From Proteromonas lacertae (taxonomy: Eukaryota; Sar; Bigyra; Opalinata; Proteromonadidae), in contig NGBS01000293.1 in assembly GCA_002245135.1 (NCBI GenBank), forward strand, positions 463,779 to 527,778: a DNA stretch of 64,000 bases, given 5' to 3'. Position numbers and translations under genes: made by a program. The notes beneath the pieces are model-generated. The model was not told the origin of the DNA, ran no database searches, and saw only the letters and a program-made list of their open reading frames with translations. Below, piece by piece: positions 1 to 12,656 of the stretch; within the stretch, counting starts at the first letter, position 1, and each line of letters opens with the position of its first letter.

Positions 1-378
1 ATGAAAGAAGAACAATAAATAAATACATATGGTTAATAAGATGATAATATAAATATAGATAGATAAACGGTTAATTAAAAAAAAATATCATTTTAATCCC
101 CAACAATATTAAAAACTGTTATATGGGAATATTTTCAGATATTTATATATGAAAACATCACCATCAATTACAAATTTATTTATACTTTTTACTTATACTC
201 ATCTGAGCAATACATATATCATGCATTCGCAAAGCAATTATCAATATCACTCGGTATTTCTCATTTCACGACATATTATATCAAAATTACATTTTCATCA
301 GTAAAACACCCATCTATAATAATATAAATTAAAGAATATAAAAGAAAAATAGAGTATATAAAAAAGAATCATCAATTC
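1..378. other. AT-rich stretch, no gene recognised
   Basis: No open frame with recognisable coding character was found on either strand. The stretch is low-complexity AT-rich DNA and probably intergenic. Confidence 0.5.
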
Positions 379-513
379 TTAAAGATCAGCTGAAGATAAA
401 TCTTCGTCATTAGACTCAGATAATGAGATTCGTTCAACCATCACTTCCTTATAGCTCAAATAATAACAAAGAGTGAATTAGTTGTATATATACTTCATAA
501 ATAACAACTGCAT
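379..513 (-). CDS. possible tiny two-exon ORF, Ser/Glu/Asp-rich
   Basis: On the minus strand an ATG at 513 is followed by seven codons, a GTATAT...GAG segment resembling the local introns, and then about 26 codons ending in an acidic Ser/Asp-rich tail before TAA. The predicted protein is only about 33 residues and no family is recognised. It lies 15 bp from the start of the divergent gene at 528, so the two would share a promoter. It could equally be chance, since the acceptor ends in GAG rather than TAG. Confidence 0.25.
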
Positions 514-527
514 TTTAAAAATGATAA

Positions 528-3500
528 ATGAAACGGACAAATATTGAATATGGTCTATCAAAAAATCGAAACAAATCCCCATATTATTTAAAATTGTTAT
601 ATGAGTGTATTTAGGAAGGCCAAAAGATAAAATTCCAGTTGAATTAAAGACAAGTTGGAATGAAATTGCTCCTGAGTTAGTTAATTTAAACCAGAAGAGT
701 TATTATAGTAAGTTTGCTTAATTTTATTTATTAGAAGTACCTAAAAAGCCAGATATTCAGAAGACGAAAATGGCAGAAGATAACAATAAACTTATCGAAA
801 AAACTAATGAAGTTGAAGAATCAAGTACAGACTCTATTCCTATAGAAATTGAAACTCAAAAACTTGATATATCAAGTGAGACAAAAGTAAAGGAGGAAGG
901 TAGATAATCCAATGAAAGATGTTTTCATAGATGAAAGTGAAATTTTGATAAAAGAACTGCTAACTGAGTTACAAACTCCCATTCCAGAATGTAATGAAAG
1001 TATATAGATTATATAGTTAATATAACGCTTAGAAAATATTGATCAATATTGTAAAGAAATATACACAAGATACATAGCTATCGCAAAATTAACTCGTTTC
1101 TTAGCGCTTGATAGAACTTTTCAAGAGATTGTAATCAATAACATTGATTATAGTATATTAATAGGAATATATAAAGATATGAATCACTTTTTAAAATCAG
1201 TATATTATATATAAAATAATATAATATAGATGAGAGTAATTTCATTTATGTTTTTAACATTATTTTGTAGAAATAATGGTAGAAGTCAAGTAATGATAAT
1301 TAATATATTAAACCATTGTGTTACTATTCAAGGGATATTAATTTTTTTTCATGTATTATTATTATTATGTTAAAATATAGAGGTGTATTAGTTTAGATGA
1401 AAGTAATGATAATTTAAGAATGAAAAATGTATTTAAACTGAGAAAGAAATATATATTTGAAATTCCAAATGCTATTCAATTAGATAAACGATTAGAATCA
1501 CATTCTGTAAGTATTAATAGTGAATATGATTATTGTTATATGGATAAAAATGGAATAGAATGTAAAGAGTTTCCAATTGATCCTAGAAACTACTTGTTAC
1601 TCTTACCTATAAAAGTTGATAGAGTTTATTCAATATTAAATTCTCCAGATGGAAATAATAATAATAAAAGGCTTGATATAGACTCAAGTTTATTATTGAA
1701 ACTATATAATGAGTATAATAAAATAAGTAAAATATGTAAAGGAAAAGTGTATTGCAAAGATTTAATAAAGAATAAAGTTATGAAAGAGAATATAAGTGAT
1801 ATAGAAAACTTGTTAAGTTATTATGAAGATGTTCCTGTTTCATTTTATGATTTGCTATTGTTTGATTCATTCAGAGTATATTTTATATTATATATATATA
1901 TCATAATAATAACAAAAATAGAAATATGAAAATAAAATGAAAAAGCAAGAAAAATTCATAGAATCAGTTGAACAAATTCAAATATACCAAAATAATAAGA
2001 TCAAGATAGAGAATATAACAATGTCAATAACAATAATGGCAAATTTAAAAGATGAATGTTTAGAGGTTGGATGTGAGAGAGTGAAAACTAATGAATTGTA
2101 TTCGTTAGTTATCCCAATGTATTTTTTATTTATTTATTTTTTCTTTAATTAGTGATATTTTACATATTAAAGATCCAAATCCATTTAGTCTTTGTACATT
2201 GTCTTCTACATCAATAAATAAAATTATATCAAAACTACATTTGACTGGTGAAAATGATGGTTTTTTATTGAAATTAATTGTGAATGAAGAAGAGGAAGAG
2301 AATGAAGTAGTAATATCTCCAGTATAATACTAAATATACTATTATCTATTAAAAATAAATAGATTGATGAATGTAGAAAATCAATTTATAGAGCTTTAAT
2401 AGATGTTCAAAATAACATAATAGAATATTATAAAAGTAAAAACATGGAAAATGAATTATTATGTTCTTCACCTTATACATCTGATAATGAAGAAGAAACC
2501 AAAATATATAAAGAAAAGGATGAAATTGTTGATTGGAATGAAATAGTGATAAATATTGAATTTGATAATATTAAAAATAATAATGAATTAATAGAATCAT
2601 TATATTCAATGTTGAATAGAACAATTATTGGAAATAGTACCGTTTTGTTTTCACATCCCTTATTTAAATATGTAATTCTATTAGATTTAGCCAAAAGTCG
2701 TTTAGCGAAAATAAGTAATCATAAAGTAGAAATGATGGAATATTTATGGGATGTTTTATTAGATTATTTACATGATACAATTAAAGATTTGCCTGAAAAA
2801 TATTATTACTTAAAGGAAATACAAAAAGAAGAAACTATCAAATTATATAGAACAATTCTAGCGAAATATCGAGTAATAGCCAAAGAAAAGAAAGAAAAAG
2901 CAAATTTAGAAGAAATTGAAAGATTAGAAAAGAAATTTGAAAATGATATGACAAAATATAAAGAAATGAAAGAAAATAGTGAAAAGGAACATTATTTAGT
3001 AGTTTATAATTCATACCAAGAAAGTTGGAAAAAGGCTGTAGAAAAAGAAGAAAAAGAATATAAAGAATTCTTAAAGACAAAACCTCCAGAAGTTGATTAT
3101 AAAGAAATGATTAAATATGAAATGGGTAAAAGAATTCATGAAAGTCGACAAGCTTGGGAAAGAAGAAAAGAAGAAATAAAAGAAGAAAATGATTATATAA
3201 ATGAATGGAATAAAGGTGATAGAAAGAAAAGAAAAGAGATTTATCACAATAGAATGAAAGCTTTAGCAGCTGAGAGAGAAGAAAGAAAAAGGTTTGAGAA
3301 AGCTTGTGATAGAATATTACCTTTGAATGAAGTGTTTCAATATTATAAAATTCCTGAAGTATTTTTATTTATTTATGTTTCTTATTTAGAGTGAAATATC
3401 AGAGATTAATATGAACAATATAATGAAGAAATTATATAATTTCAATCATCCTTATAAGATTAAACCAAAACCCGAAAAAGTGTCAAAAATACCAATTTCA

Positions 3501-3811
3501 CAGCTAGATGAATTTAGAGATTTATTACAGCTGTATATTTATAGAAAACCGCAGACAGTAGATAGTCCTCGTTTAGTTCCTGTTGTTGTATTTTTAATAT
3601 GTTTTTTACTATTATTATTTTATAGGAAGATGGAATGTTGAGAAGTTATAATTCAATTGATCAGTTATTGTCTTTGTTAAGTGAAGATGAATATGACTCG
3701 TCATTATCAGCTGTATATATATTTATACTTCTCACTGTATGTAATTAATAGGATTCTGTTAATTATGAAGAGTTTAAGAGAGAATTAGAAAGAATAAATG
3801 AAAAGTATTAA
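528..3811 (+). CDS. hypothetical 13-exon protein, charged coiled-coil C-terminal half
   Basis: Thirteen exons can be joined in frame (total 2,844 nt, 947 residues) with introns at 553-614, 708-734, 900-930, 1000-1032, 1200-1229, 1353-1380, 1876-1921, 2119-2152, 2322-2362, 3359-3389, about 3588-3625 and 3713-3751. Almost all introns start GTAT and end TAG. The start ATG at 528 is chosen because it alone keeps the second exon in frame. The N-terminal third is acidic. A hydrophobic helical stretch lies at roughly residues 125-210 (around IDYSILIGIYKDMN) and may be a helical repeat. Residues about 600-800 are Lys/Glu-rich and probably coiled coil. There is no signal peptide. I do not recognise the family, so function is unknown. 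The two GTTGTT triplets before the intron near 3588 leave its donor uncertain by 3-6 nt. Confidence 0.7.
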
Positions 3812-3983
3812 CATGTTTATAATAACATAAATATAACTAAATTATTGTTAATTTTCATGTTTTTCAAAATAGTAAGAAAATTCTCAATGAAAAGAACAAT
3901 AATATGCAATCCCTACATATACAATCATTAATAACATAAATATATTAATCTATTTCTCTGTATTATCATTAATTACACATTTT

Positions 3984-4896
3984 TTAATATGTATCATCAT
4001 GTTTTTTAGATTTCTCAATAAACGATTCTGGTAAATATTGAAAATACTCTGGCGGTAAAATAGATTTTAATTTCTCATACGAGATAGAAGTAAATCCTAA
4101 ATTTTTCAAAATTGTTGTATCTACCACAATCTCAAACGGTCCAGGGAATTTAATCGCCACATCATGTCCAGAAGGATCCATATCAATCGAAGGAAACTCA
4201 ATCGTATGTCCATCACCATAATTAAACACCATAAACGGACATTCAAGTGAATCTGAGGGATCTTTTGGAGTATTTTGAGTTTTATTTCTATTTATTAAAT
4301 TATTCAAAGAAATGTATTGATATATTAATTCTTGAAAATCCCTTTGTTTTTCTTCCAATTTCTCTTTTTTCCTTTGAATTTCTGCTTTTAAAGTTTCTGA
4401 TGATTGATGCTCATCCATTCCTCTCCATATTATCTTCTTTTTGTCTTTTTTGATTAATCCTAAAGCTTCAAACACATTGAGTGCATCATATACTCTTCTT
4501 CGTATATTTTTCTATTTTTTTAGATTAATGATATAGTCAATACTCTTTCTGCTTCACTGTGTGTGCATTTACCTACTAGATCGTTGGCTACTTCTTCATA
4601 TGTTGTGATTTTCTTTTCTTGGACTTTATCTCTCACACTGGCACTGAAATGTTTTAAACCTTTCTTTGCTCTCTCACTATCTGGATCTTCTAATTCCATC
4701 TTTCGTTTAGTTCCTCTCATTCTACTATAACGCATTTATAAATAAATATAATATAAATACTTTGGTGTTTTATCAACTCTTTCATATATTTCCATAGTGG
4801 TAGGCTTTAGTGCTGTCATAGCTTCTACTAAATATAAATATAACAAATACCAGCCGCATCAGCCATATAACTAAGAGCTTCAAGCTGTGGATCCAT
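3984..4896 (-). CDS. DP-like (E2F dimerisation partner) transcription factor
   Basis: Four exons (4851-4896, 4761-4827, 4544-4724, 3984-4511) join in frame to 273 residues. The introns are 23, 36 and 32 nt long. Splicing at 4543/4512 recreates the signature NIRRRVYDALNV of the E2F/DP winged-helix DNA-binding domain, preceded by GLKHFSASVRDKVQ, which is typical of DP (TFDP) rather than E2F proteins. It is followed by an acidic, helix-rich dimerisation region. DP proteins pair with E2F subunits to control cell-cycle genes in the nucleus. At 273 residues it is shorter than animal DP1 (about 410). No E2F partner gene is seen in this window. The apparent ATG at 4735 lies inside an intron, and the true start is the upstream exon at 4896. 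Confidence 0.88.
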
Positions 4897-5099
4897 TTTT
4901 AATTCAAAAAAGAATATTTATCAAGCATTAGCTTGAAGTTAAAATTTAGATTATTTAAAGATATGGCTCTAATGTGAATAAAATAAATGTAAAAATATGA
5001 TTATCATAAATATCTCAACAAATGAAGAATTGTTTATATTACATAAATGGTAATCTAAAATGACAAAACGTAGTTCTATGTTATACAATCATTTTTATG

Positions 5100-5180
5100 T
5101 TATTCATCTTCAGTGGTGTAATGTAATTGTAAAAAGTCTACTGTAAATTCTTCTTTTATTGTTTGACATATAAATGACAT
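5100..5180 (-). CDS. possible 26-residue ORF in the DP/Hsp70 spacer
   Basis: An ATG at 5180 opens 26 codons ending in an acidic tail and TAA on the minus strand. It has no recognisable family and no clear intron. It lies in the 300-bp spacer between the divergent DP-like and Hsp70-like genes, which otherwise holds only AT-rich DNA that probably serves as a shared promoter region. Confidence 0.2.
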   Translation of the reverse strand: MSFICQTIKEEFTVDFLQLHYTTEDE

Positions 5181-5198
5181 TTTGACCATAGAATTTAC

Positions 5199-6718
5199 AT
5201 GAATATTATAAATATAGGAATAGATATAGGTACAAACTATTGCCTTTCAGCTTTTTTCAACGGATCATATGTTGAGTTAATACCCTTTAATAATCAAGAA
5301 AAGTTTCTTCGATCCAATATTACCTTCTCCGAGTCTACTGAAGATGTTTTAGTAGGTACATTAAATAACCCAAATAAAAATACAGTTTATGATATAAAGA
5401 GATTAGTTAGCAGGGAGTTTAATGATTTGTCATTCCAAAAAGATATGTGTAACTGGACTTTCACAGTGTTAAAGGGTGAAAATGGCCCATTAGTTAATAT
5501 AAATCGAAATAATAAAGACGTCTACTACACAGATGAACAATTACTTACAATTCTCTTCAGTCACATAAAGAAAGTCTCAGACAAATACATGCATCAAGAT
5601 GAGTCATATACAACAGGTGCAATAATCGCAATTCCTTCCCATTTCACAACCGAACAAACAAAAATCTTCAGAAAAGCAGCAGAAGAAGCAAATCTTAAAG
5701 TTCATTCCATAATCCGAGAGCCAGTAGCTGCCTGTATAGGATATCAATCAATATTAATGAGAGATTCTCAATTAGAAACAAATGAATTGTATAATTTAAT
5801 ATTTGATTTAAATGCAAAATCTCTCAATCTTTCCATTGTAGTTTTTGACAAAGTTAAGAATATAATGATAGAGAAATTTTGGAGTACAAGTTACGATATA
5901 TGTGGTGATAAATTAACAAAGAATTTGATGGATTATTTCATTAGATTATATCAAATAAAAACTAGAAATTATTTTACTAACTTTCAAAAGAATACAAAAA
6001 ATCAAATAAGAATAGCTTGTGAAAAAATGAAATGTATATTAAGTGAAAATGATAAAGCAATATTAGAATGTCCATTCTTAAGAGAGAGTGGCATTGATTT
6101 AGAATTAACAAGAAAAGAATATAATGAGATAAACCAAATCATTATTCAAGAAACTATACAATTTGTTAATTCATTCTTAGATGATAATAATATACCTCCT
6201 TCTTTAGTTAGTTTTATTATATTAATAGGTGGATCATGTAAAATGCCAATATTTTAAAGATGTATTGACAGTCCAATATCCATTCGCTAAAGTATTAACT
6301 GAGAGAAACCCAGAAACTGTCATTGTTACAGGTTTAACTTTAATTTCTGGACGATTAGAATATAAACCTAAATTATTGAAATATTCTTTATCTACCGATG
6401 TTGGTGATAATTCTGTAGTATAGAATATTAAAAAAAGGATCTGTTTTACCTTGTAGTAATAGTGCAACATTTTGTACATGTGATGATAATCAAAATCATA
6501 TGGATTTAGATGTGTATAAAGGTGAATCAACATTTAAATCGGAGTGTGAGTTATTAATGAAATTTGTTTACAAAGGAATCAAACCTGCTGCTGCTAAACA
6601 GAAAAAGATAATTGTTACTTATGATGTTGATATTAATGAAAATTTGACTGTTAGTGCTAAAGATTTAGGAAATTTAGATCCAAAAGCGATGGTTGTGTCG
6701 AAGATAAAGTTAAAATAG
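5199..6718 (+). CDS. divergent Hsp70-like protein, two frame breaks
   Basis: The N-terminus GIDIGTNYC corresponds to the phosphate-1 loop of Hsp70 ATPase domains. The stretch GAIIAIPSHFTTEQTK and the REPVAACIGY motif match the conserved central segments, and IGGSCKMP matches the adenosine-binding GGS motif. The usual DLGGGT phosphate-2 loop is replaced by FDLNAKSLNLS, so ATP hydrolysis may be impaired. A short substrate-binding-like beta segment follows and no helical lid is present (about 505 residues against about 640). The frame shifts by +1 at 6255 (TTTT run, stop TAA) and again at 6421 (stop TAG). Conserved sequence resumes directly after each, so the coding signal is real. It may be a chaperone-like protein, a young pseudogene, or an intact gene with sequence errors. 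Confidence 0.75.
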
Positions 6719-6837
6719 TATATTATTTAAGATATGTTGATTTTTTTCTTTTGATTTTAACTTTTTACATATTAACAACTATGTAGAAATAATACAACAA
6801 TACATAATGATTTAATATAACTATGCTTTTAAAAGAT

Positions 6838-8930
6838 TTAATCTTGATGAGAAACTGATAATAGTTCAATTGAAGTGTTTTCACCATATAATGCAGCATA
6901 AGGATATAATGGAGAAGGTAAATCTTTAACAAGTAAAACAGGAGATGAATTATTATGACTTATCCAAAATTCTCTTTTATTCATATCAACTATCACTTCA
7001 TAAATTGAACCATCTCTATGATTATTGAAATTTGGATTTTTATTAACAACTCTTCCAATATGACAAAATCTATTAATATCTATACTTTTACCATTATATG
7101 CAACATATATACATACTGTTGATTGATAATAAATATTATTACCAGAATATGTATTATTAGTTGATAATCCTAACATTAAATCATCACTATCTTCATATCC
7201 ATTTTGATAATATTTATAATTGATATGATAAACTCCATTTTCCATTTTCAAATTCAAATAACAATGATAATAACCATAACGTGTATTTGTTATTATTTTT
7301 CCATTATTTGATATTGATATTCCATAACTTTTGTTTAATTTTGTGAATTTAATCTGAAATTCTAATGATATCTTGAATTTCTTTTCGCTTTGATTATTCT
7401 TACATATTATTTCATATTCTCTCTTTTCGATTACTCTATTCACTTTTCCATGAATTATTCCATTTTCTTTATCTATCATTATTCCATCAGGTAAGGAAGG
7501 ATTGATTGAAAATTCACATCGATTTCCATCAAATAAAGGGATTATTGATATTTCTTCATAAATAGCAAATGAATATTCTGATTGAGGATATGAAAATGAT
7601 GTGATTTCTTTTGTTTTTAATTCACTCAATAATTCTTTATCTTTCATTATTTCTATCATTTCTTCTTCTTCTTCTAAACTCAGTTTATTCTCTTTTATAT
7701 ATTCTATTAATAATTCTTTAGATTTGGAGTTTAAATAATTATCTTCATTCAATATTCTAAAAAGAATCTCTTTTCCACATACTTCTTCTATTATTGAAAT
7801 ATTCTTTTTATCATCAACAAACAAACATAAACATTTCATTGTTCGATTTCTTTTATTCTCATTATATTCCATACATAATCTATCCAATAGATTTCTCTTT
7901 TCTATATTTGAGATATATTCTATTTAAATATATTTTTAGTATTTATACTTTCCATTTTCATATTTTTATATTTCATTATCATCAATACTATTTCTGTTAT
8001 TTTTATATTATTCATTTCTAATATACACATTATTTCATCATTCAATTCTTCTTCTTTCATTCTATCCAATATTCCTCTTTCTTCTTCTTTAAAGTCTTCT
8101 TCTTTATTATCTTCATTGTAATTGTTGATTATTACATTTTGAATTCTATCATCTTTTATTAAATATATTTCTATATGATTTTTACATTCATTTTTCTTTA
8201 ATTCTATTTTCATTTCTTTCAACATTTCTTTATTCTCTTTTTCTATCTCTTTCTCTTTTATCTTTTCTACATCGATATCTTCTTCTATCAATTGCTTGAA
8301 ATCATCTTCTATCTCTTTATTATTATCTTTCTTATTCTTTTGGAATTTGTACCATTCCAATAAACGATTTAATAACCATAACTCATTCACGATTATCACA
8401 TCTCTCATATTTAATATCTCTCTCAAATTATTCATTTCTAATCTCAACAAATATTCATTCTTATATAAATATTTATATCCTCGCTTTTCTATTTCCATAT
8501 TTTTCAAGTCTTCTATCTCTCTCAAACATCCACCAAATACATTACACATATGAATTAATTTCATTAATACTTCATCATCTATATTATTCTTCATAAATTC
8601 ATAACAATCATTTATTATCTCTTTTTCACTATAACATAAACAAAACATCAACACTTCACACACACTCTCTTTACAGATTATTAATTCACCACCACTGTAG
8701 TATTTCTCCATCTCATAATAACCAATTTCTTCGATTTCTTCATATAACTCCAAAACTCCAACAAACTCACGATCTAATAACAGTTTCTTTACAGTTTCAT
8801 TTCCATTCACTAAAATTGACTTGATTGACATTATTCGATTATCTCTAATCTTCACTTCTATATCACCAAAACCACTTTCTACCAATTTTCGACATAATCT
8901 ATCATAAAAATAAATACAAAATATACCCAT
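6838..8930 (-). CDS. BTB-BACK / putative-Ig / SPRY protein, copy 1
   Basis: Two exons (7949-8930 and 6838-7901, intron 47 nt) give 681 residues. The first about 130 residues have BTB character, starting with VESGFGDIEVKI, and are followed by a helical BACK-like segment and a Lys/Glu-rich coiled region. After a linker, a He_PIG-type putative Ig motif (INPSLPDGIMIDKENGII) precedes a C-terminal SPRY/B30.2-like domain with DMNKREFWISHN and YPYAALYG. BTB-BACK proteins usually act as Cullin-3 substrate adaptors, with the C-terminal domain recruiting the substrate. That role here is inference. It is the most complete of three copies in the window and the only one with ATG at the ancestral start position. 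A conserved flank of about 100 bp upstream (to about 9035) is shared with the other copies. Confidence 0.75.
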
Positions 8931-9617
8931 CTTCTCTTATGCTTTTATTCACTTTTATTATCATCTTTATGTAAATATACAACAAAAATAACGAAATTTG
9001 ATTTTTATCAAAATTTTGAATAACCCAAAACTTAAAATGTGATTTAATTCAATTGCAGAAGGTGTGATAAAGACAATAATATTATATTCTGATTTATTTA
9101 TGCATAGTGCATATGATATGATGATATAAATGATGAATGTTAAGTTTTAGTGTTAGTTTATGTTATTGATAATGAAATGTAATATAAACATGATATTAAT
9201 GATATTTAATATTTGTTTATGGAATTGGATGTGTGTAGTAGATATAAGTGAGTAAAATTCAACAATTAGCTTGTAGTACAATATGTGTGAATGATGAGAA
9301 TTATTAAATGAAGTAGAAGCAATGTATAGAAGCAATTATATGAAAGTCTATTGTGAATGGTATTTTGATTTTTTTCTATAATCTTAAATTGTAATAATTT
9401 AAAGGATGTTATTCTATGTACAATATGTATTACAAATAAATGGGATATTTAATTGATTAATAATTATTTCTTTAAATTAAATACTAAATACTTATCATTT
9501 ATCAGCATTGAAGTGATAAATCAAAGACTATTCTTTTTATTTAATCAATCAAAAGCACATATTATCATTCATAATAAAAAAAACATTATATTAATATAAT
9601 AATAGTATAACACTTAA
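8931..9617. other. intergenic, holds the conserved upstream flank of the BTB-SPRY family
   Basis: The first about 100 bp (8931-9035) are nearly identical, in reverse complement, to the upstream flanks of the copies at 28.1 and 36.85 kb. A further about 45 bp (9035-9085) resemble the edge of the phosphatase remnant at 36.8 kb. The rest is AT-rich with no gene recognised. Confidence 0.6.
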
Positions 9618-11197
9618 TTAATTATTATCACCACAAGCTTCTTCACTAGGTAATTCCCATTGAGTTTTATTCGTATATAAATTTAAATAATACTTATCAC
9701 CTTGATCAGTATAACATCTTCTCCAACCAATTGGCACTATTTCATTACTATACAATTTATCCAAATATAAACCAGCTTGAGGATGAATCAAACTTACTTG
9801 TTTTGTTATTACATTCACATAATGATAAGAACTTCCATTTGAACTAACTTCATATTTCCAACAACTAGGTATTTTATTTGGATCAATCAATAAAACTGGA
9901 TTACTTATAGTTAATGATTTATCTTTTGAATTTTTACTACAGTCATTACATATAACTATACTTATCGTTTTATCTTTTGTTTGAATTGATAAATTGCATG
10001 AACAGTTTTTACATATAGTTTTACTACATAAGTGACAGATTCTTTTATCTTCTTTTGATTCTAATACTCGATTTGAACATACTGAATTCATACAGTGATC
10101 ATTCATTATTATATTCACTTTATCTTGAACTTCTAGAGAATAAGTAATACGATCATCGATTGCTTTTTGAACTAAATCCATCCATTGTAGTTTTTGAGAT
10201 ACATCCTTACACTGTAATAAGATATTCTTTGTTGGAGTGTAAATAGAGAATGTGAATGAAATATAGGTGTCAGGAATATCTTTAATACAAGTATGTTCTA
10301 TTACAATTTAAAAATATTAATATAATAAAAGTTTATTTATTTATACTTAAATCATATGAATATAAATAACTCAATTTGGATGGCTCAACTTTATCATTCA
10401 CTACATCTGCTAACATAAATACATCGTTAAATAATATTAGGGTTATTGGTTTGGTTGAATGTCTTGTCACTTCATTCAAGTCTATTACATCGATAAATTT
10501 TCGAGATGCTTTATTAGTAACACGAGCGTCATTATCAAATCTTTCATACATTTCCATTAATTTTACTCTCTCAGACATATTCTCGACAGAATCATTACAC
10601 TTTTTAGCTAATTCACATACTATCACTAATGCATCTTCTAATTGTTTTAGAATATCTTTATCTTTTTCTGGATCTTTATATTGTTTTTTCAATTCTTGTA
10701 ATAATAATCGATAACGAGGAATTCTTTGAACTGGCATGATTAATAAACTTTCTAAATTATATCCACCACATTCTTTGTTTTCAGCTGCTGTATTGAAAAT
10801 GTTTTTAATTCTCTTTCTGCTAGACTTTGTAACACTTTTAACGAAGTTGAGAAGTTTTGAAGGTAAGGTTGGTATAATTTGAATAGTTGTACATGTTTCA
10901 TCAGCGCATTTATTATACGATCTTGCTTCACTTTCAAATCTTCATCACCATTTCCTGCTTCCATCTCAGCAAGCATTTTATCGTGAATACCTAATATCGA
11001 CTCAAATGAATGTAGAAATGAAAGAGTATCTTTATTGATATTTTGAATCTTCGTTATATACTTTTGAAGTAACGGAATTACATAAACTTCATGAACAACT
11101 CTATAGTATAAAAATGTATACCATACTTTAAAAATTTACAGTATGTCCTTTCAGTAGTAAGAATTTCATCAACAACATAGTTTTCTTTGCCAGGCAT
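9618..11197 (-). CDS. RhoGEF (DH-PH) with FYVE-like zinc finger and WW domains
   Basis: Exons 11127-11197, 10347-11100 and 9618-10297 (introns 26 and 49 nt) encode about 501 residues. The DH domain starts at residue about 9 (EILTTERTYCKFLK) and contains the signature SLLIMPVQRIPRY. A PH-like domain follows (PITLILFNDVFMLAD ... QWMDLVQKAI). Next comes a Cys-rich finger with CHLC, CKNC and CNDC pairs, FYVE-like. Two WW-type motifs follow, the second canonical (GWRRCYTDQGDKYYLN ... WELP) and the first lacking its second Trp. DH-PH proteins activate Rho-family GTPases at membranes to control actin. The Zn finger suggests phosphoinositide binding and the WW domains suggest proline-rich partners. 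One nucleotide appears missing in the T5 run at 10802-10806, which splits the DH domain. Confidence 0.85.
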
Positions 11198-11340
11198 TTT
11201 CACTTTTTAAATTGAAGTTAGATTTTTTCTCAAGCCTGATCAACAAACACTAATCAAGCCAAATCGAAACTTTTAAAGTTATTTTTGATTAGATTAACAT
11301 AAAAATAAGAAATTAATTCAACAAAAATTGTATAGATGAA

Positions 11341-12467
11341 TAAAAGAGGACATAATTTGAGAGAAATAACAGATGAAAAGAAAGAAAGAATGAATACTTC
11401 TCAATAAGTGTATATTTATGTTTATATTAGTATATATATATATAGAAAACAGCTAGTTATATGAAAAATTTGATATATGATTTGGATGATATTCACTGTA
11501 GAGGAGTAATTCACAAAAGTATAACTCTAGAGAATATAATAGAAAAAGAAGAAATATTAAAAATAAAAGTATTAGAAGAATCAGATAATAATAATGATAA
11601 AATAAATAGTAATGAACATTGTTGTGAATGTAGTGATATATTTGACTTAGGTTGTATCTTATATGAAATATACACATTGAAACGATTATTTGATGATGAT
11701 GATAGAGACAGAATAGTTAATGATGATTATAAGAAGATATTTAAAATGGATGATTTCAATAGATTTGGTGGTATAGAATGTTTATTAGAAAGAATGCTTG
11801 AAAAGAGAATTGATATAGAAGGGATTAAATATGCAATTGCAGCAATTGAAGAAGGTATTAAGAGTTTATCATTTCGAGTTCAAGGTACATATAACTGTAA
11901 ACCATATCAATATGGCAAAGAGGAGGAAAACATCGAGAACCGATTTGGTTAACTAAAATTAATATTCCTAATCGTCCTCCTGAAGTTAATAAGTTGTATT
12001 ATGAATGCCCAAATGAAGGAAATCGTTTATTGTCAGTGAATATGCGCCCAACGTATATGAATTATACAGGAGTAATAGAAATGCCTGAATATATAAATAG
12101 TATAGATGAAGAATTTGTAAAAGAATGTGAAAATGGAAATTGGTGGTGGGATAAGAAGAAAGGATATGAATATGTTCCTGTTTATCAATTAGATGGAAAT
12201 TGTTCTTCCCGATTTGTATTTCGAATATGTGTTCCAATTGAAGATACTTATAAAAGTATAATAAAGAATCTATATTATGATCGAAGCGAAGAAGGTGGTA
12301 TATTATTTTCGATAAATGTTGAACTATCACTCACAGAAATAATAGAAATCAAAAATGAATTAATGAAAATAGATAGTGAAGAATGTAAAGATAAAATAAG
12401 AATAGCAGATGGTAATGAAGGAAAAGATATAAAAGAAATCAATGAAGATTATTTAAATAAAATATGA
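11341..12467 (+). pseudogene. truncated protein-kinase-like gene with frame breaks
   Basis: From about 11446 the frame encodes the C-lobe of a kinase fold: helix E (KNLIYDLDDIHCRGVIH), a catalytic loop read as HKSITLENI instead of HRDLKPEN, then DIFDLGCILYEIY matching the helix F region. No N-lobe, glycine loop, VAIK lysine or DFG is visible, so it cannot be an active kinase as read. Upstream, ATG 11341 opens a short exon that reaches TAA just before a GTGTAT...TATAG intron. A -1 break in the A4 run near 11927 separates the kinase part from a C-terminal domain of about 175 residues ending at 12467 (Trp-rich ENGNWWW). That C-terminal part is not recognised. It may be a pseudokinase relic or a gene with indel errors. 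Confidence 0.5.
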
Positions 12468-12656
12468 AAGTATGGTTGGTGGTTAGAATAAATAATTGTT
12501 TTGTCTGTTCTTTATAAATATTATGATTTTGTTATTGTTTTTGATAATTGTTGAAGTATGAATGTCCTTAAAAAGTAGATATGAAAGTTTAATAAAGATT
12601 TTTTTGAATATTGTTCAAGCCAAAACTTGAACCATAAATTTGAATTTACTTCGAGT

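Noticed and set aside
4520-4735. Separate 71-residue minus-strand gene starting at 4735
   Set aside because: Its apparent ATG lies in an intron. Splicing links it to exons on both sides as part of the DP-like gene.
6229-6259. 22-nt intron at the GGS motif of the Hsp70-like gene
   Set aside because: Splicing would delete the CKMPIFK segment that matches the conserved Hsp70 sequence after GGS, so a one-base break is the better explanation.
6838-8930. Two separate genes, one BTB-like and one SPRY-like
   Set aside because: A 47-nt intron at 7902-7948, conserved in position in copy 3, joins them in frame into one gene.
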